This document shows positions 23,714-36,770 of a stretch of DNA of 64,000 bases, one piece after another (the stretch's first letter is position 1; every line of letters starts with the position of its first letter). The position numbers and the translations under genes were made by a program. Below the pieces are notes generated by a model, which searched no databases, was not told the origin of the DNA, and saw only the letters and a program-made list of their open reading frames with translations. Source of the DNA: Amycolatopsis thermoflava N1165. GTDB taxonomy: Bacteria > Actinomycetota > Actinomycetes > Mycobacteriales > Pseudonocardiaceae. The stretch spans positions 124,001 through 188,000 of the forward strand of contig NZ_KI421511.1 of NCBI RefSeq assembly GCF_000473265.1, given 5' to 3'.

Positions 23714-23719
23714 GCCACT

Positions 23720-24817
23720 GTGCCTGACCTCCACGCCTCGCGGCGCGACGCCCTGCGCACCGTGCTCAACGAGTCCGGCGTCGACGCGTTGCTCGTCACC
23801 GACCTGCTCAACGTCCGCTACCTGACCGGCTTCACCGGCTCCAACGCCGCCCTGCTGGTCCACGGCGACGGCGAGAGCCGCACGTTGTTCTGCACCGACG
23901 GGCGCTACACCACCCAGGCCGCGGCCGAGGTGCCCGACCTGGAGCGGGTCATCGAGCGGGAGAGCGCCGCCGCCCTGCTCGCGCGCGCCGCCGGGGACGC
24001 GGCCGCCCACCGGCGCACCGGCTTCGAGAGTCAGCACGTCAGCGTCGAGGCCCACCACGAGCTCACCCGCGTCGCGGACGGTATCGAGCTGACCCGCGCG
24101 CCCGGTCTGGTCGAACAGCTGCGGCTGATCAAGGACGAGACCGAGATCGAGGCGCTGCGCATGGCGTGCGCGGCCGCCGACCGGGCGCTGGCGAGCCTGC
24201 TGGAACACGGCGGCATCCGGCCCGGCCGCACCGAGCTGGAGGTCGCCCGCGACCTGGAGAACCGCATGCTCGACCACGGCTCGTCCGGGCCGTCGTTCGA
24301 GTCGATCGTCGCCGCCGGGCCGAACTCCGCGATCCCGCACCACCGGCCCACCGGCCGCCCGCTGCACACCGGCGACTTCGTGAAACTGGATTTCGGCGCG
24401 ACCGTGGACGGGTACCACTCGGACATGACCCGCACCGTCGTGCTCGGCCGCCCCGCGGACTGGCAGGCCGACCTCTACGAGCTGGTCCGCCGGGCGCAGC
24501 AGACCGGGCTGGAGGCGTCGCTGGCCGGGCAGGAGGTCGCCGACGTCGACCTGGCCGCCCGCCGCGTCATCGAGCAGGGTGGGCACGGCGAGGAGTTCTC
24601 GCACGGGCTCGGCCACGGCGTCGGCCTGGAGGTGCACGAGGCACCGAGGCTCGCGATGAACGTCGCCGGTACACTGTCCGTCGGCATGACGGTCACCGTG
24701 GAGCCAGGCGTCTACCTCGCCGGCCGCGGTGGCGTGCGCATCGAGGACACGCTGGTCGTGCGGGACGCCGATCCCGAACTCCTCACCCTGAGCAGCAAGG
24801 AACTCGTGGTCGTGTAG
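23720..24817 (+). CDS. pepQ: M24 family Xaa-Pro dipeptidase/aminopeptidase
   Basis: A 365-residue two-domain metallopeptidase releasing residues before proline. The N-terminal creatinase-like domain (DALLVTDLLNVRYLTGFTGSNAALL) is followed by a pita-bread domain with metal ligands: Asp in VKLDFGATVDGYHSDMTRT, His in GHGVGLEVHE, Glu in TVEPGVYL and RIEDTLVV. It lies directly before efp, an order widely conserved in actinobacteria and firmicutes. Confidence 0.94.
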   Translation: MPDLHASRRDALRTVLNESGVDALLVTDLLNVRYLTGFTGSNAALLVHGDGESRTLFCTDGRYTTQAAAEVPDLERVIERESAAALLARAAGDAAAHRRTGFESQHVSVEAHHELTRVADGIELTRAPGLVEQLRLIKDETEIEALRMACAAADRALASLLEHGGIRPGRTELEVARDLENRMLDHGSSGPSFESIVAAGPNSAIPHHRPTGRPLHTGDFVKLDFGATVDGYHSDMTRTVVLGRPADWQADLYELVRRAQQTGLEASLAGQEVADVDLAARRVIEQGGHGEEFSHGLGHGVGLEVHEAPRLAMNVAGTLSVGMTVTVEPGVYLAGRGGVRIEDTLVVRDADPELLTLSSKELVVV

Positions 24818-24853
24818 CGCGGCCCGATCGGAAACAGGAGAACTGGACAACCC

Positions 24854-25411
24854 GTGGCCACCACCAACGACCTGAAGAACGGCCTGGTGCTGAACCTCGA
24901 CGGACAGCTGTGGTCCGTCGTGAACTTCCAGCACGTGAAACCGGGCAAGGGCGGCGCCTTCGTGCGCACCACGCTCAAGCACGTCCTGTCCGGCAAGGTG
25001 GTGGACAAGACCTTCAACGCGGGCACCAAGGTCGACACCGCGACCGTCGACCGGCGCAACATGACCTACCTGTACAACGACGGGTCGGACTTCGTCTTCA
25101 TGGACGGCGAGACCTACGACCAGATCACCGTGCCGCGGGAGACCGTCGGCGACGGCGCGAACTACCTGCTGGAGAACACCGAGGTCCAGGTCGCGATGCA
25201 CGAGGGCGTCGCGCTCTACGTCGAGCTGCCCACCTCGGTCGAGCTGGTCATCCAGCACACCGACCCCGGCCTGCAGGGCGACCGCTCCACCGGCGGCACC
25301 AAGCCGGCCACGCTGGAGACCGGCGCCGAGATCCAGGTGCCGCTGTTCCTGAGCACCGGCGAGAAGGTCAAGGTCGACACGCGCGACGGCCGTTACCTGG
25401 GCAGGGCCTAG
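24854..25411 (+). CDS. efp: Elongation factor P
   Basis: A 185-residue ribosome-binding factor that relieves stalling at polyproline. Three beta domains are expected; the loop VKPGKGGAF near residues 28-36 carries the lysine (Lys32 here) at the tRNA-facing tip. GTG 24854 follows an AGGAGAA site. No modification enzyme (EpmA or YmfI type) is seen nearby; actinobacterial EF-P is commonly thought to work unmodified. Followed after one base by nusB. Confidence 0.97.
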   Translation: MATTNDLKNGLVLNLDGQLWSVVNFQHVKPGKGGAFVRTTLKHVLSGKVVDKTFNAGTKVDTATVDRRNMTYLYNDGSDFVFMDGETYDQITVPRETVGDGANYLLENTEVQVAMHEGVALYVELPTSVELVIQHTDPGLQGDRSTGGTKPATLETGAEIQVPLFLSTGEKVKVDTRDGRYLGRA

Positions 25412-25412
25412 G

Positions 25413-25868
25413 TTGTCCGACTCCGCATCGGCGCCCCGGCGCGGTGGCCAGCCCGGCCGCCGCGCTCTCCGCAGGCGCGCCGTCGAGATCCTGTACGAAG
25501 CCGCCCAGCGTTCACTCGATCCGGTGACGCTGCTGGCGGACCGGGTGGGCTCCACGGACGCCGACCCGATCGGCGATTACACGATCTCGCTCGTCGAGGG
25601 CGTCACCGCGAACCGCGAGCGCATCGACGAGCTGCTCGCCGAGCACGCGCACGGCTGGAGCCTGGAGCGGATGCCGCCGGTCGACCTGGCCGTGCTGCGG
25701 GTGGGTGTCTACGAGCTGCTGTGGGCCGCCGACGTGCCGGACCCGGTGGCGATCGACGAGGCGGTGGGCCTGGCCAGGGAGCTGTCCACGGACGACTCGC
25801 CGCGGTTCGTCAACGGCGTGCTGGGCCGGATCGGCACGATCGCCGACCGCATCCGTGCGGTGCTCTGA
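25413..25868 (+). CDS. nusB: Transcription antitermination factor NusB
   Basis: A 151-residue all-helical RNA-binding protein acting with NusE at boxA in rRNA transcription. Signatures: RRRAVEILYEAAQRS, DYTISLVEGVTANRERIDELL, PPVDLAVLRVGVYELLW and AVGLARELSTDDSPRFVNGVLGRI. The start is a TTG at 25413, one base after the efp stop; it gives a short Arg/Gly-rich tail before the family core. A strong terminator follows. Confidence 0.95.
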   Translation: MSDSASAPRRGGQPGRRALRRRAVEILYEAAQRSLDPVTLLADRVGSTDADPIGDYTISLVEGVTANRERIDELLAEHAHGWSLERMPPVDLAVLRVGVYELLWAADVPDPVAIDEAVGLARELSTDDSPRFVNGVLGRIGTIADRIRAVL

Positions 25869-25885
25869 CGACACGCAGCAGAAAG

Positions 25886-25916
25886 GCCCGGCGCGCGGAG
25901 ATCGCGCCGGGCTTTT
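25886..25916 (+). terminator. Rho-independent terminator after nusB
   Basis: GCCCGGCGCG (25886-25895) pairs perfectly with CGCGCCGGGC (25903-25912) around a 7-base loop, followed by TTTT. It is one of only two clear U-tract terminators in the window. The stretch from here to 26083 shows no gene. Confidence 0.92.
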
Positions 25917-26083
25917 CGCTGGTCAGGCGATTTTCCCCCGGCGGGAGGGCAGTCAGCTCGCGCCGCCGCGGGTTCTGGGTCAGGCCGGTCGCGCGAAGCA
26001 CGTCCGCCCGGGGTGGCCGGGCCGGCGCGAGTTCGCGGTTCTGCCACCCGCACCGCCACGCGGGCGGCGGGAGGGCCGTTCGC

Positions 26084-26572
26084 CTAGTCCTCCTTGGCGG
26101 GCCGCGCCTCCGGCGGGAGGACGCCCCAGTCGATGAGCTGCTCGGTCAGCTCGCCAGGGGTCATGTCGTAGATGATCGCCAGCGACCGCAGGTCCTCGGT
26201 GCGGATGGAGAGCACCTTGCCGTTGTAGTCGCCGCGCTGGCTCTGGATCGTCGCGGCGTAGCGGGCCAGCGGGCCGACCTTCTCGGCAGGCAGCTGCTGC
26301 AGCCGCTCCAGGTTGATGACGATCTTGGTGGCGGGTTCGGCCCCGGACGGCACCCGGCCCTCGGGCAGCAGCTCGACCACCGGCACGCCGTAGAAGTCGG
26401 CCAGCTCGGCCAGCTTCTGCACGGTCACCGCCCGGTCGCCGCGCTCGTAGGAACCGACCACGACAGCCTTCCACCGTCCGCCGGACTTCTGCTCGACCCC
26501 GTGCAGGGACAGCCCCTGCTGCTGGCGGATCCCGCGGAGCTTCGCCCCGAGCGCCTTGGCGTAATCGCCCAT
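26084..26572 (-). CDS. bldD: Developmental regulator BldD
   Basis: A 162-residue regulator. The N-terminal XRE-type helix-turn-helix (AKALGAKLRGIRQQQGLSLHGVE, GSYERGDRAVTVQKLAELADFYGVP) is nearly identical to Streptomyces BldD. The C-terminal domain binds tetrameric c-di-GMP through RXD-X8-RXXD: here RGD at 113-115 and RTED at 124-127, where S. coelicolor has RQDD. BldD represses sporulation genes in vegetative growth. It is divergent from the pyr operon, and a BldD-box-like site lies in its upstream region. Confidence 0.95.
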   Translation of the reverse strand: MGDYAKALGAKLRGIRQQQGLSLHGVEQKSGGRWKAVVVGSYERGDRAVTVQKLAELADFYGVPVVELLPEGRVPSGAEPATKIVINLERLQQLPAEKVGPLARYAATIQSQRGDYNGKVLSIRTEDLRSLAIIYDMTPGELTEQLIDWGVLPPEARPAKED

Positions 26573-26651
26573 CTGGTGGTTCTCCGTTTCCTCGCCCAGT
26601 CGGTCTCATGGGCCGCCGGGGGACTGCCGAGTTGAACACTCAGAGTAATGG

Positions 26652-26664
26652 TTACGCATTGTCG
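26652..26664. promoter_or_regulatory. BldD-box-like site upstream of bldD
   Basis: TTAC-GCATT-GTCG matches the BldD consensus TNAC-N5-GTNA in all fixed positions but the last. It is 80 bases before the bldD start, in the shared region with pyrR; autoregulation is known in Streptomyces. The adjoining GTAATGGTTAC adds inverted half-sites. Confidence 0.5.
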
Positions 26665-26764
26665 TCACCAGGTCAAGAACATGATGCCTCCGGCACCACC
26701 CGGACGGCTGAACGGTGCCTCCTGTTAACATCGGGTGGATTTCCTCGGCAAGCAGGAGATCGAC

Positions 26765-26800
26765 GTCCTTTAAGGACCCGTCCGGTGAGGCGGGGAAGGA
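26765..26800 (+). promoter_or_regulatory. PyrR-binding leader element overlapping the pyrR ribosome-binding site
   Basis: GTCC-TTTAA-GGAC (26765-26777) is followed by CCCGTCCGGTGAGGCGGGG (26777-26796), which folds with CCCG pairing to CGGG around the conserved CCGGTGAGG loop typical of PyrR sites. The purine-rich GGGGAAGGAG ribosome-binding site begins in the 3' arm. Bound PyrR would block translation, as described for the M. smegmatis pyr operon. Confidence 0.8.
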
Positions 26801-26807
26801 GTCCGCT

Positions 26808-27398
26808 GTGGCGTCACGCCCTCGTGACGCGGCAGCACCAGGTGGCGAGCGCGAGCTGCTCTCCGCCGGTGATGTCGCGCGCACCATCGCCCGGATGGCC
26901 CACCAGGTCATCGAGAAGACCGCCCTCGACGGCGGCACGGGCGCACCTCCCGTTCTCCTGGGCATCCCGACCCGGGGCACCTCGCTCGCGGCCCGGCTGG
27001 CCGAGCGGATCGCCGAGTTCTCCGGCGTGGCGGTCCCCACGGGCGCCCTGGACATCACCCTCTACCGCGACGACCTGCGCCGCCGCCCGACGCGGCCGCT
27101 CGCGGACACCACTCTGCCCGACACCGGCATCGACGACCGCGTGGTGATCCTGGTCGACGACGTGCTGTTCTCCGGCCGGACCGTGCGCGCGGCGCTGGAC
27201 GCCTTGCGCGACCACGGCCGCCCCCGGGCCGTGCAGCTGGCCGTCCTGGTCGACCGCGGGCACCGCGAGTTCCCGATCCGGGCCGACTACGTGGGCAAGA
27301 ACATCCCGACCGCACGCGCCGAAGACGTGGCCGTCCTGCTGTCCGAAGTGGATGGGCGCGACGCGGTGCTGCTGCGCGAGGGGGAAGCGAAGGCATGA
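26808..27398 (+). CDS. pyrR: PyrR, pyr operon regulator and uracil phosphoribosyltransferase-like protein
   Basis: A 196-residue type I PRTase-fold protein that binds UMP and the pyr leader RNA. The PRPP loop is [22 protein letters not shown], with [15 protein letters not shown] and [21 protein letters not shown] nearby. The frame is open upstream, but GTG 26808 is chosen because GGGGAAGGAG lies about 7 bases before it and a PyrR site covers the region. It overlaps pyrB by four bases. Confidence 0.95.
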   Translation: MASRPRDAAAPGGERELLSAGDVARTIARMAHQVIEKTALDGGTGAPPVLLGIPTRGTSLAARLAERIAEFSGVAVPTGALDITLYRDDLRRRPTRPLADTTLPDTGIDDRVVILVDDVLFSGRTVRAALDALRDHGRPRAVQLAVLVDRGHREFPIRADYVGKNIPTARAEDVAVLLSEVDGRDAVLLREGEAKA

Positions 27399-28327
27399 AG
27401 CACCTGCTGGCCACCGAAGGCCTGGACCCCGACCTGGCGACCGCGGTGCTGGACACCGCCGACGGCCTCAAGCGCACCCTGCTGGGCCGCGAGGTCCGGA
27501 AGCTGCCGACGCTGCGCGGCCGCACGGTCATCACGATGTTCTACGAGAACTCCACCCGGACCAGGGTCTCGTTCGAGATCGCGGGCAAGTGGATGAGCGC
27601 GGACGTGGTGAACGTCTCGGCGGGTGGCAGCTCGGTCGGCAAGGGCGAGTCGCTGCGGGACACCGCGCTGACCCTGTCCGCCGCCGGCGCCGACTGCGTC
27701 ATCGTCCGCCACCCGGCCTCCGGCGCCGCGCAGCGCCTGGCCGGCTGGCTGGAGGGCACCGGCACCTCGGTCGTCAACGCCGGGGACGGCATGCACGAGC
27801 ATCCCACCCAGGCGCTGCTCGACGCCGCCACGCTGCGGGAACGGCTCGGCGGCATCAAGGACCGGCGGATCGGCATCGTCGGCGACGTCCTGCACAGCCG
27901 GGTCGCGCGCTCCAACATCCACCTGCTGTCCGCGCTGGGCGCCGAGGTCGTCCTGGTCGCCCCGCCGACGCTGCTGCCGGCCGGGGTCGGGGCGCTGCCG
28001 GTCACCGTGTCGCACGACCTGGACGCCGAGCTGCCCGCGCTGGACGCGGTGATGATGCTGCGCGTGCAGGCCGAGCGGATGCACGGCGGGTTCTTCCCGT
28101 CGGCGCGGGAGTACTCGATCGCCTACGGCCTGAACGAGGCGCGGCTGCGGCTGCTGCCCGAGCACGCGGTCGTGCTGCACCCCGGCCCGATGCTGCGCGG
28201 GATGGAAATCGCCTCCGCGGTCGCGGACGCGCCGTCCGCGGCGATCACCGAACAGGTCCGCAACGGGGTGCACGTGCGGATGGCCGTGCTGTACCACCTG
28301 CTCGCCGGAGAGGAAGACGCGAAGTGA
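27395..28327 (+). CDS. pyrB: Aspartate carbamoyltransferase catalytic subunit
   Basis: Joins carbamoyl phosphate to aspartate, committing to UMP synthesis. 310 residues; the carbamoyl-phosphate loop [18 protein letters not shown], the [15 protein letters not shown] loop, [18 protein letters not shown], and [11 protein letters not shown] near the end are visible. No regulatory subunit gene (pyrI) is present, as usual in actinobacteria where PyrB works with PyrC. ATGA overlap with pyrR, GTGA overlap with pyrC. Confidence 0.97.
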   Translation: MKHLLATEGLDPDLATAVLDTADGLKRTLLGREVRKLPTLRGRTVITMFYENSTRTRVSFEIAGKWMSADVVNVSAGGSSVGKGESLRDTALTLSAAGADCVIVRHPASGAAQRLAGWLEGTGTSVVNAGDGMHEHPTQALLDAATLRERLGGIKDRRIGIVGDVLHSRVARSNIHLLSALGAEVVLVAPPTLLPAGVGALPVTVSHDLDAELPALDAVMMLRVQAERMHGGFFPSAREYSIAYGLNEARLRLLPEHAVVLHPGPMLRGMEIASAVADAPSAAITEQVRNGVHVRMAVLYHLLAGEEDAK

Positions 28328-29613
28328 ACCAGGTACTGATCAAGGGCGCCCGGCTCTACGGCGAGGGCGACCCGGTGGACGTCCTGGTCACCGGCGGCAC
28401 GATCGCCGAGATCGGGTCCGTCAGCGCGCCCGACGACGCCGAGGTCATCGAGGCGAACGGTCAGGTCCTGCTGCCCGGCTTCGTCGACCTGCACACCCAC
28501 CTGCGTGAACCCGGCCGCGAGGACACCGAGACCATCGAGACCGGCTCGGCCGCGGCCGCGCTCGGCGGCTACACCGCGGTCTTCGCGATGGCCAACACCG
28601 ACCCGGTCGCCGACAACTCGGTGATCGTCGAGCACGTGTGGCGCCGCGGCCGCGAGGTCGGCCTGGTCGACGTGCACCCGGTCGGCGCCGTGACCGTCGG
28701 CCTGAAGGGGGAGCGGCTGGCCGAGCTGGGCACCATGGCGAAGTCGGCCGCCGGGGTGCGGGTGTTCTCCGACGACGGACACTGCGTGCACGACCCGCTC
28801 ATCATGCGGCGCGCCCTGGAGTACTCGACCGCGCTGGACGTGGTGATCGCGCAGCACGCGGAGGAGCCGCGTCTGACCGTCGGCGCGCAGGCCCACGAGG
28901 GCGAGCAGGCTTCGCGCCTGGGCTACGCGGGCTGGCCCGCCTCGGCCGAGGAGTCGATCGTCGCGCGGGACTGCCTGCTCGCCGAGCACGCCGGCGCCCG
29001 CCTGCACGTCTGCCACGTGTCCACGAGCGGCACCGCCGACGTGCTGCGCTGGGCGAAGGAGCGCGGGACCAGGGTGTCCGCCGAGGTCACCCCGCACCAC
29101 CTGCTGCTGACCGACGAGCGCCTGGCCACCTACGACCCGGTGAACAAGGTCAACCCGCCGCTGCGGACGAACGCCGACGTGGAGAAGCTGCGCGCCGCCC
29201 TCGCCGAGGGCGTCATCGACTGCGTCGCCACCGACCACGCCCCGCACGCGCCGCAGGACAAGGACTGCGAGTGGTCGGCCGCCCGCCCCGGCATGCTCGG
29301 CCTGCAGACCGCACTGTCCGTGGTCGCCGCCACCATGGTCGAGACCGGCCTGCTGGACTGGCGCGGCGTGGCGAAGGTCATGAGCGAGCGCCCCGCGGAG
29401 ATCGCCGGCCTGCCCGACCAGGGACGACCGCTCGCCGTCGGGGAACCGGCCAACCTCGCGCTGGTCGACCCGGGCGCACAATGGACCGTGCGGGGGGCGG
29501 AGCTGGCCAGCCTCGCCGCCAACACCCCGTACGAGGGAATGCGGTTGCCCGCCGTGGTGACCGCGACGCTGCTGCGCGGGCGCGTGACGGCCCGCGAAGG
29601 GAAGATCTGCTGA
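28324..29613 (+). CDS. pyrC: Dihydroorotase
   Basis: Cyclises carbamoyl aspartate to dihydroorotate. It is a 429-residue amidohydrolase of the long class I type. Zinc ligands are in [11 protein letters not shown]; other visible parts are [14 protein letters not shown]-type sequence in [12 protein letters not shown], and [14 protein letters not shown] with the catalytic aspartate. The start GTG overlaps the pyrB stop. Dihydroorotate dehydrogenase and PyrE are not in the window. Confidence 0.96.
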   Translation: MNQVLIKGARLYGEGDPVDVLVTGGTIAEIGSVSAPDDAEVIEANGQVLLPGFVDLHTHLREPGREDTETIETGSAAAALGGYTAVFAMANTDPVADNSVIVEHVWRRGREVGLVDVHPVGAVTVGLKGERLAELGTMAKSAAGVRVFSDDGHCVHDPLIMRRALEYSTALDVVIAQHAEEPRLTVGAQAHEGEQASRLGYAGWPASAEESIVARDCLLAEHAGARLHVCHVSTSGTADVLRWAKERGTRVSAEVTPHHLLLTDERLATYDPVNKVNPPLRTNADVEKLRAALAEGVIDCVATDHAPHAPQDKDCEWSAARPGMLGLQTALSVVAATMVETGLLDWRGVAKVMSERPAEIAGLPDQGRPLAVGEPANLALVDPGAQWTVRGAELASLAANTPYEGMRLPAVVTATLLRGRVTAREGKIC

Positions 29614-30119
29614 TGGAACGGTTGCTGCTCACCCTGCTGGTGTTCGCCTGCTTCCTGCTCGGGCTCTGGGCCATGCGACGAAGCTGGCGGCGCCGCGCGC
29701 GCTCGCAGAGCGCGCAGCTGCCGCCGTTCCCGCAGACCCCCGCCGAGCCGGGGGAGGAGCTGCTGCCGGCGAACAAGGGGCTCTACGTGAGCACCACCAC
29801 GGCCGGCGACTGGCAGGACCGGATCGTCACGCGCGGCGTCGGCCTGCGCGGGCGCGCGGTGCTGCGGCTCTACCGCGAGGGCGTGGAGATCGACCGGGCC
29901 GGCGCGCCCGGGTTCTTCATCCCCCGCGAGTCCATTGTGGAGGTCAAGCGCGCGAGCGGGATCGCCGGGAAGGTGATGGGCACCAACAGCCTCATCGTCA
30001 TCACCTGGCGGCTCGGCGACAAGGAGCTGGACACCGGCTTCCGCGGCGACGACCTCGACGTCTATCCACAGTGGATCGAAAACTTGTCGGAACGAGAGAT
30101 CAAGGGAGGGGCCCAGTGA
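29613..30119 (+). CDS. Membrane-anchored protein with a PH-like domain (Rv1382-like)
   Basis: A 168-residue protein with one N-terminal membrane helix ([21 protein letters not shown]), a basic linker ([10 protein letters not shown]) and a C-terminal beta-rich domain ([61 protein letters not shown]). It is nested between pyrC and carA with TGATG and GTGA overlaps; the same place is occupied in M. tuberculosis (Rv1382). It is therefore a fixed passenger of the pyrimidine operon, function unknown. Confidence 0.87.
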   Translation: MERLLLTLLVFACFLLGLWAMRRSWRRRARSQSAQLPPFPQTPAEPGEELLPANKGLYVSTTTAGDWQDRIVTRGVGLRGRAVLRLYREGVEIDRAGAPGFFIPRESIVEVKRASGIAGKVMGTNSLIVITWRLGDKELDTGFRGDDLDVYPQWIENLSEREIKGGAQ

Positions 30120-31245
30120 CCGTGGGCACCAGGACACCGGCCGCATTGGTGCTGGAGGACGGGCGGGTGTTCCGCGGATCGGCCTACGGCGCCCAGGGCC
30201 GCACGCTGGGCGAGGCCGTGTTCTGCACCGGGATGACCGGCTACCAGGAGACGCTGACCGATCCGTCCTACCACCGCCAGATCGTGGTGCAGACCGCGCC
30301 GCAGATCGGCAACACCGGCTGGAACGACGAGGACGACGAGTCCGCCCGCATCTGGGTGTCCGGCTACGTCGTGCGCGACCCGGCGCGGGTGCCGTCGAAC
30401 TGGCGGTCCCGCCGCACCCTCGACGAGGAGCTGGCGCGCCAGGGCGTGGTCGGCATCAGCGGCGTCGACACCCGCACCCTGACCCGTCACCTGCGCGAGC
30501 AGGGCGCGATGCGGGCCGGCGTGTTTTCCGGCGACGCGCTCGACACCGAGGAGGCGATGACCGCGCAGGTGCTGGCGAGCCCGCCGATGAAGGGCGCCGA
30601 CCTGGCCGGCGAGGTCACCACCAAGCAGCCGTACGTGGTCGCCCCCGAGGGCGAGCGGCGCTTCCGCGTCGCCGCGCTGGACCTGGGCATCAAGTCCAAC
30701 ACCCCGCGCCAGATGAGCCGCCGCGGCATCGAGCTGCACGTGCTGCCCTCGACCAGCTCGCTGGACGAGCTGCTGGCCGTCGAGCCGGACGGCGTGTTCC
30801 TGTCCAACGGCCCGGGCGACCCGGCCACCCAGGACCACGCGGTCGCGCTGACCGAGGAGGTCCTGCGCCGCGAGATCCCGCTGTTCGGCATCTGCTTCGG
30901 CAACCAGATCCTCGGCCGCGCGCTGGGCCTTGGCACCTACAAGATGCGCTACGGCCACCGGGGCATCAACATCCCGGTGATCGACGTGGAGACCGGCCGG
31001 GTGGCGATCACCGCGCAGAACCACGGCTTCGCCCTGGAAGGCGAGCCGGGTCAGCGGTTCGAGTCGCCCTTCGGCGCCGCGCGCGTGAGCCACTACTGCC
31101 CCAACGACGACACGGTCGAGGGCGTGCGCTGCGCCGACGTGCCCGCCTTCTCGGTGCAGTACCACCCCGAGGCGGCCGCCGGCCCGCACGACGCCGCGCC
31201 GCTGTTCGACGAGTTCGTGACCCTGATGGAGAAGAAGAGCCGCTG

Positions 31246-31246
<1 letters not shown>
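30116..31246 (+). CDS. carA: Carbamoyl-phosphate synthase small (glutaminase) subunit
   Basis: Hydrolyses glutamine and feeds ammonia to CarB. 376 residues. The N-terminal domain shows [17 protein letters not shown]. The class I amidotransferase domain has the nucleophile in [14 protein letters not shown], the QNHGFALEG segment, and the His/Glu pair in [16 protein letters not shown] 30116 follows GGAGGGG by 6 bases and overlaps the preceding stop. Adjacent carB starts with a one-base overlap (TGATG). Confidence 0.96.
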
Positions 31247-34560
<3,314 letters not shown>

Positions 34561-34573
34561 GGGGAGCTGCGGC

Positions 34574-35383
34574 GTGACCGGCTTCGGCGCCCGGCTGGTG
34601 GAGGCGGTCGCCGCGCGCGGGAACCTGTGCGCGGGGATCGACCCCCACCCCGGCCTGCTCGACGCGTGGGGCCTGGACCGCGACCCGGGCGGGCTGGAGA
34701 AGTTCGCCCTGACGGCGGTTGACGTCCTCGCCGAGGAGGTCTCCGTGGTCAAGCCCCAGTCGGCCTTCTTCGAGGCCTACGGGCCGCCCGGGGTGGCCGT
34801 CCTGGCCCGCGTGGTCGAGCACGCCCGGGACCGCGGCGCGCTCGTCCTGCTGGACGTCAAGCGGGGCGACATCGGGTCGACGATGGCCGCCTACACGGCG
34901 GCCTACCTCGGCGACGCGGCCCCGGTCCGGGCCGACGCGATCACCGTCTCGCCCTACCTCGGGTTCGGCTCGCTGACGCCCGCCCTCGGCGCGGGCGAGG
35001 GCCTGTTCGTGCTCGCCCGCACCTCCAACCCGGAGGCGGGCGGGCTGCAGAACGCCTTGCTGGCCAACGGCAAGACCGTCGCGCAGTCGATTGTGGACGA
35101 GGCGGCCCGGTGCAACGCCGGCGCCGCCTCCCTCGGCGACGTCGGCGTCGTCGTGGGGGCCACGATCGAGCCCGGCGAGCTCGACCTGACCGGGCTGAAC
35201 GGGCCGGTCCTGGCGCCCGGTTTCGGGGCCCAGGGAGCCACCGTGGACGATCTTCGCCGCCTCTTCGGTGCGGACCTGCCCGGGGTGCTGCCCGCGTCGT
35301 CCAGGGACGTTCTCAGGCACGGTCCGGACCCCGTCGCGCTGCGCGACGCGGTGCGCCGCACGCAGGCGAGTCTGACCGGATAG
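34574..35383 (+). CDS. pyrF: Orotidine 5'-phosphate decarboxylase (type 2)
   Basis: Decarboxylates OMP to UMP. 269 residues; the type 2 form shows NLCAGIDPHPGLL, the catalytic LLDVKRGDIGSTMAAYTAAYL with the Lys-Asp pair, and VGATIEPGEL and APGFGAQGAT in the phosphate-binding region. GTG 34574 comes 13 bases after carB, behind GGGGAGC. It is the last gene of the pyr operon, followed by a terminator. Confidence 0.95.
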   Translation: MTGFGARLVEAVAARGNLCAGIDPHPGLLDAWGLDRDPGGLEKFALTAVDVLAEEVSVVKPQSAFFEAYGPPGVAVLARVVEHARDRGALVLLDVKRGDIGSTMAAYTAAYLGDAAPVRADAITVSPYLGFGSLTPALGAGEGLFVLARTSNPEAGGLQNALLANGKTVAQSIVDEAARCNAGAASLGDVGVVVGATIEPGELDLTGLNGPVLAPGFGAQGATVDDLRRLFGADLPGVLPASSRDVLRHGPDPVALRDAVRRTQASLTG

Positions 35384-35447
35384 CGCCAATATCAGGTCCC
35401 TGTCCAGGAACCGAGCGACCACCCCCCGCATTGTGGCCGGTGGCGCG

Positions 35448-35482
35448 GGGTGGGTACCGTCGCGTCACCCACCCAGAATTTT
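35448..35482 (+). terminator. Terminator at the end of the pyr operon
   Basis: GGGTGGGT (35448-35455) pairs with ACCCACCC (35467-35474) around 11 bases, followed by AGAATTTT. It lies only 10 bases upstream of the mihF ribosome-binding site, so it could also attenuate read-through into mihF. Confidence 0.7.
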
Positions 35483-35501
35483 GAGTACTACGGAGGAAAA
35501 C

Positions 35502-35819
35502 GTGGCACTTCCCCAGCTGACCGAGGAACAGCGCAAGGCGGCGCTGGAGAAGGCCGCTGCCGCTCGTCGTGCCCGCGCTGAGCTGAAGGAGCGCCTCAAG
35601 CGAGGCGGCACCACGCTCACCGACGTGCTGAAGCAGGCCGACGAGGACGAGGTTCTCGGCAAGATGAAGGTCTCCGCCCTGCTCGAAGCCCTCCCCGGCG
35701 TCGGCAAGGTGCGCGCTCAGCAGACCATGGAGCGCCTGGAGATCGCACCGAGCCGGCGGCTGCGCGGCCTTGGTGACCGGCAGCGCAAGGCGCTGCTGGC
35801 CGAGTTCAGCGGCGAGTGA
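35502..35819 (+). CDS. mihF: Actinobacterial integration host factor (mIHF/sIHF)
   Basis: A 105-residue nucleoid-associated DNA-binding protein. It has a helical N-terminus (LTEEQRKAALEKAAAARRARAELKERLKRGG), the helix-two-turn-helix region with LLEALPGVGKVRAQQTMERLEIAPSRRLRGLG, and the end RQRKALLAEF. GTG 35502 follows CGGAGGAAAA. It precedes gmk with a GTGA overlap, as in mycobacteria and Streptomyces. Confidence 0.95.
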   Translation: MALPQLTEEQRKAALEKAAAARRARAELKERLKRGGTTLTDVLKQADEDEVLGKMKVSALLEALPGVGKVRAQQTMERLEIAPSRRLRGLGDRQRKALLAEFSGE

Positions 35820-36493
35820 GCGACACCGGCAGCGACCGCGTCACCGGGGCCGGCGGGCATGCCGGCCCGGCGACGCACCGTGAGCCGGCTCCGGGCCAGG
35901 CGCGTCAGGGGTCCCGGAGCCGGCTCACGGTCGTCTCCGGCCCGTCCGGGGTCGGGAAGTCCAGCGTGGTCGGCGCGCTGCGCCGGCTGGACCCGGACAT
36001 CTACTTCAGCGTCTCGGTCACCACGCGGCCGCCCCGCCCCGGCGAGATCGACGGGGTCCACTACCACTTCATCGACCGGGCGATGTTCGACAAGATGGTC
36101 GCCGCGGGCGAACTCCTCGAACACGCCGAGTTCACCGGCAACTGCTACGGCACGCCCCGGGAACCGGTCGAGCGGGCACTGGCCGAGGGCAGGCCGGCCG
36201 TGCTGGAGATCGAGCTGCAGGGGGCGCGCCAGGTGCGCGCCGCCATGCCCGACGCCCGGCTGGTCATGCTCATGCCGCCGTCCTGGGACGAGCTGGTCGG
36301 CAGGCTCAAGGGCCGGGGCACCGAGGAGGAGGCCGCCGTCAACGCCCGGCTGGCCGAAGCGGAGCGCGAGCTCGCGGCGGCGGGTGAATTCGACGTGCGG
36401 CTGGTGAACGCCGACGTCGGGGAAGCCGCGCGGCAGTTGTTAGACTTGCTGCGGGGAGACCACCGACTTCACGAAGAGAACTCAGGAGCATAG
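35816..36493 (+). CDS. gmk: Guanylate kinase
   Basis: Phosphorylates GMP to GDP. 225 residues, with a roughly 35-residue Gly/Pro/Arg-rich N-terminal tail before the P-loop ([20 protein letters not shown]). The GMP-binding region [17 protein letters not shown] and the [21 protein letters not shown] strand are visible. It overlaps mihF; rpoZ follows after four bases. An internal later start would remove the tail, but none has a better ribosome-binding site. Confidence 0.95.
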   Translation: MSDTGSDRVTGAGGHAGPATHREPAPGQARQGSRSRLTVVSGPSGVGKSSVVGALRRLDPDIYFSVSVTTRPPRPGEIDGVHYHFIDRAMFDKMVAAGELLEHAEFTGNCYGTPREPVERALAEGRPAVLEIELQGARQVRAAMPDARLVMLMPPSWDELVGRLKGRGTEEEAAVNARLAEAERELAAAGEFDVRLVNADVGEAARQLLDLLRGDHRLHEENSGA

Positions 36494-36497
36494 GCGC

Positions 36498-36770
36498 GTG
36501 ACCGCATCGCTCGGCATTTACGGCGAGGAACTCGAAGGCATCACCAACCCGCCGATCGACGACCTCCTGGCCAAGGTCAGCTCGAAGTACGCGCTGGTGA
36601 TCTACGCCGCGAAGCGCGCTCGGCAGATCAACGACTACTACGCCCAGCTCGGCGAGGGGCTGCTCGAGTACGTCGGCCCGCTCGTGGAGCCGGGCCCGCG
36701 CGAGAAGCCGCTGTCGATCGCGCTGCGCGAGATCCACGCCGGCCTGCTCGAGCACACCGAGGGTGAGTAA
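36498..36770 (+). CDS. rpoZ: RNA polymerase omega subunit
   Basis: A 90-residue subunit that helps assemble beta prime. It shows the family core [34 protein letters not shown], and a conserved tail ending in [15 protein letters not shown]. Start GTG 36498 follows CAGGAG. It overlaps coaBC by eight bases, part of the mihF-gmk-rpoZ-coaBC run. Confidence 0.96.
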   Translation: MTASLGIYGEELEGITNPPIDDLLAKVSSKYALVIYAAKRARQINDYYAQLGEGLLEYVGPLVEPGPREKPLSIALREIHAGLLEHTEGE

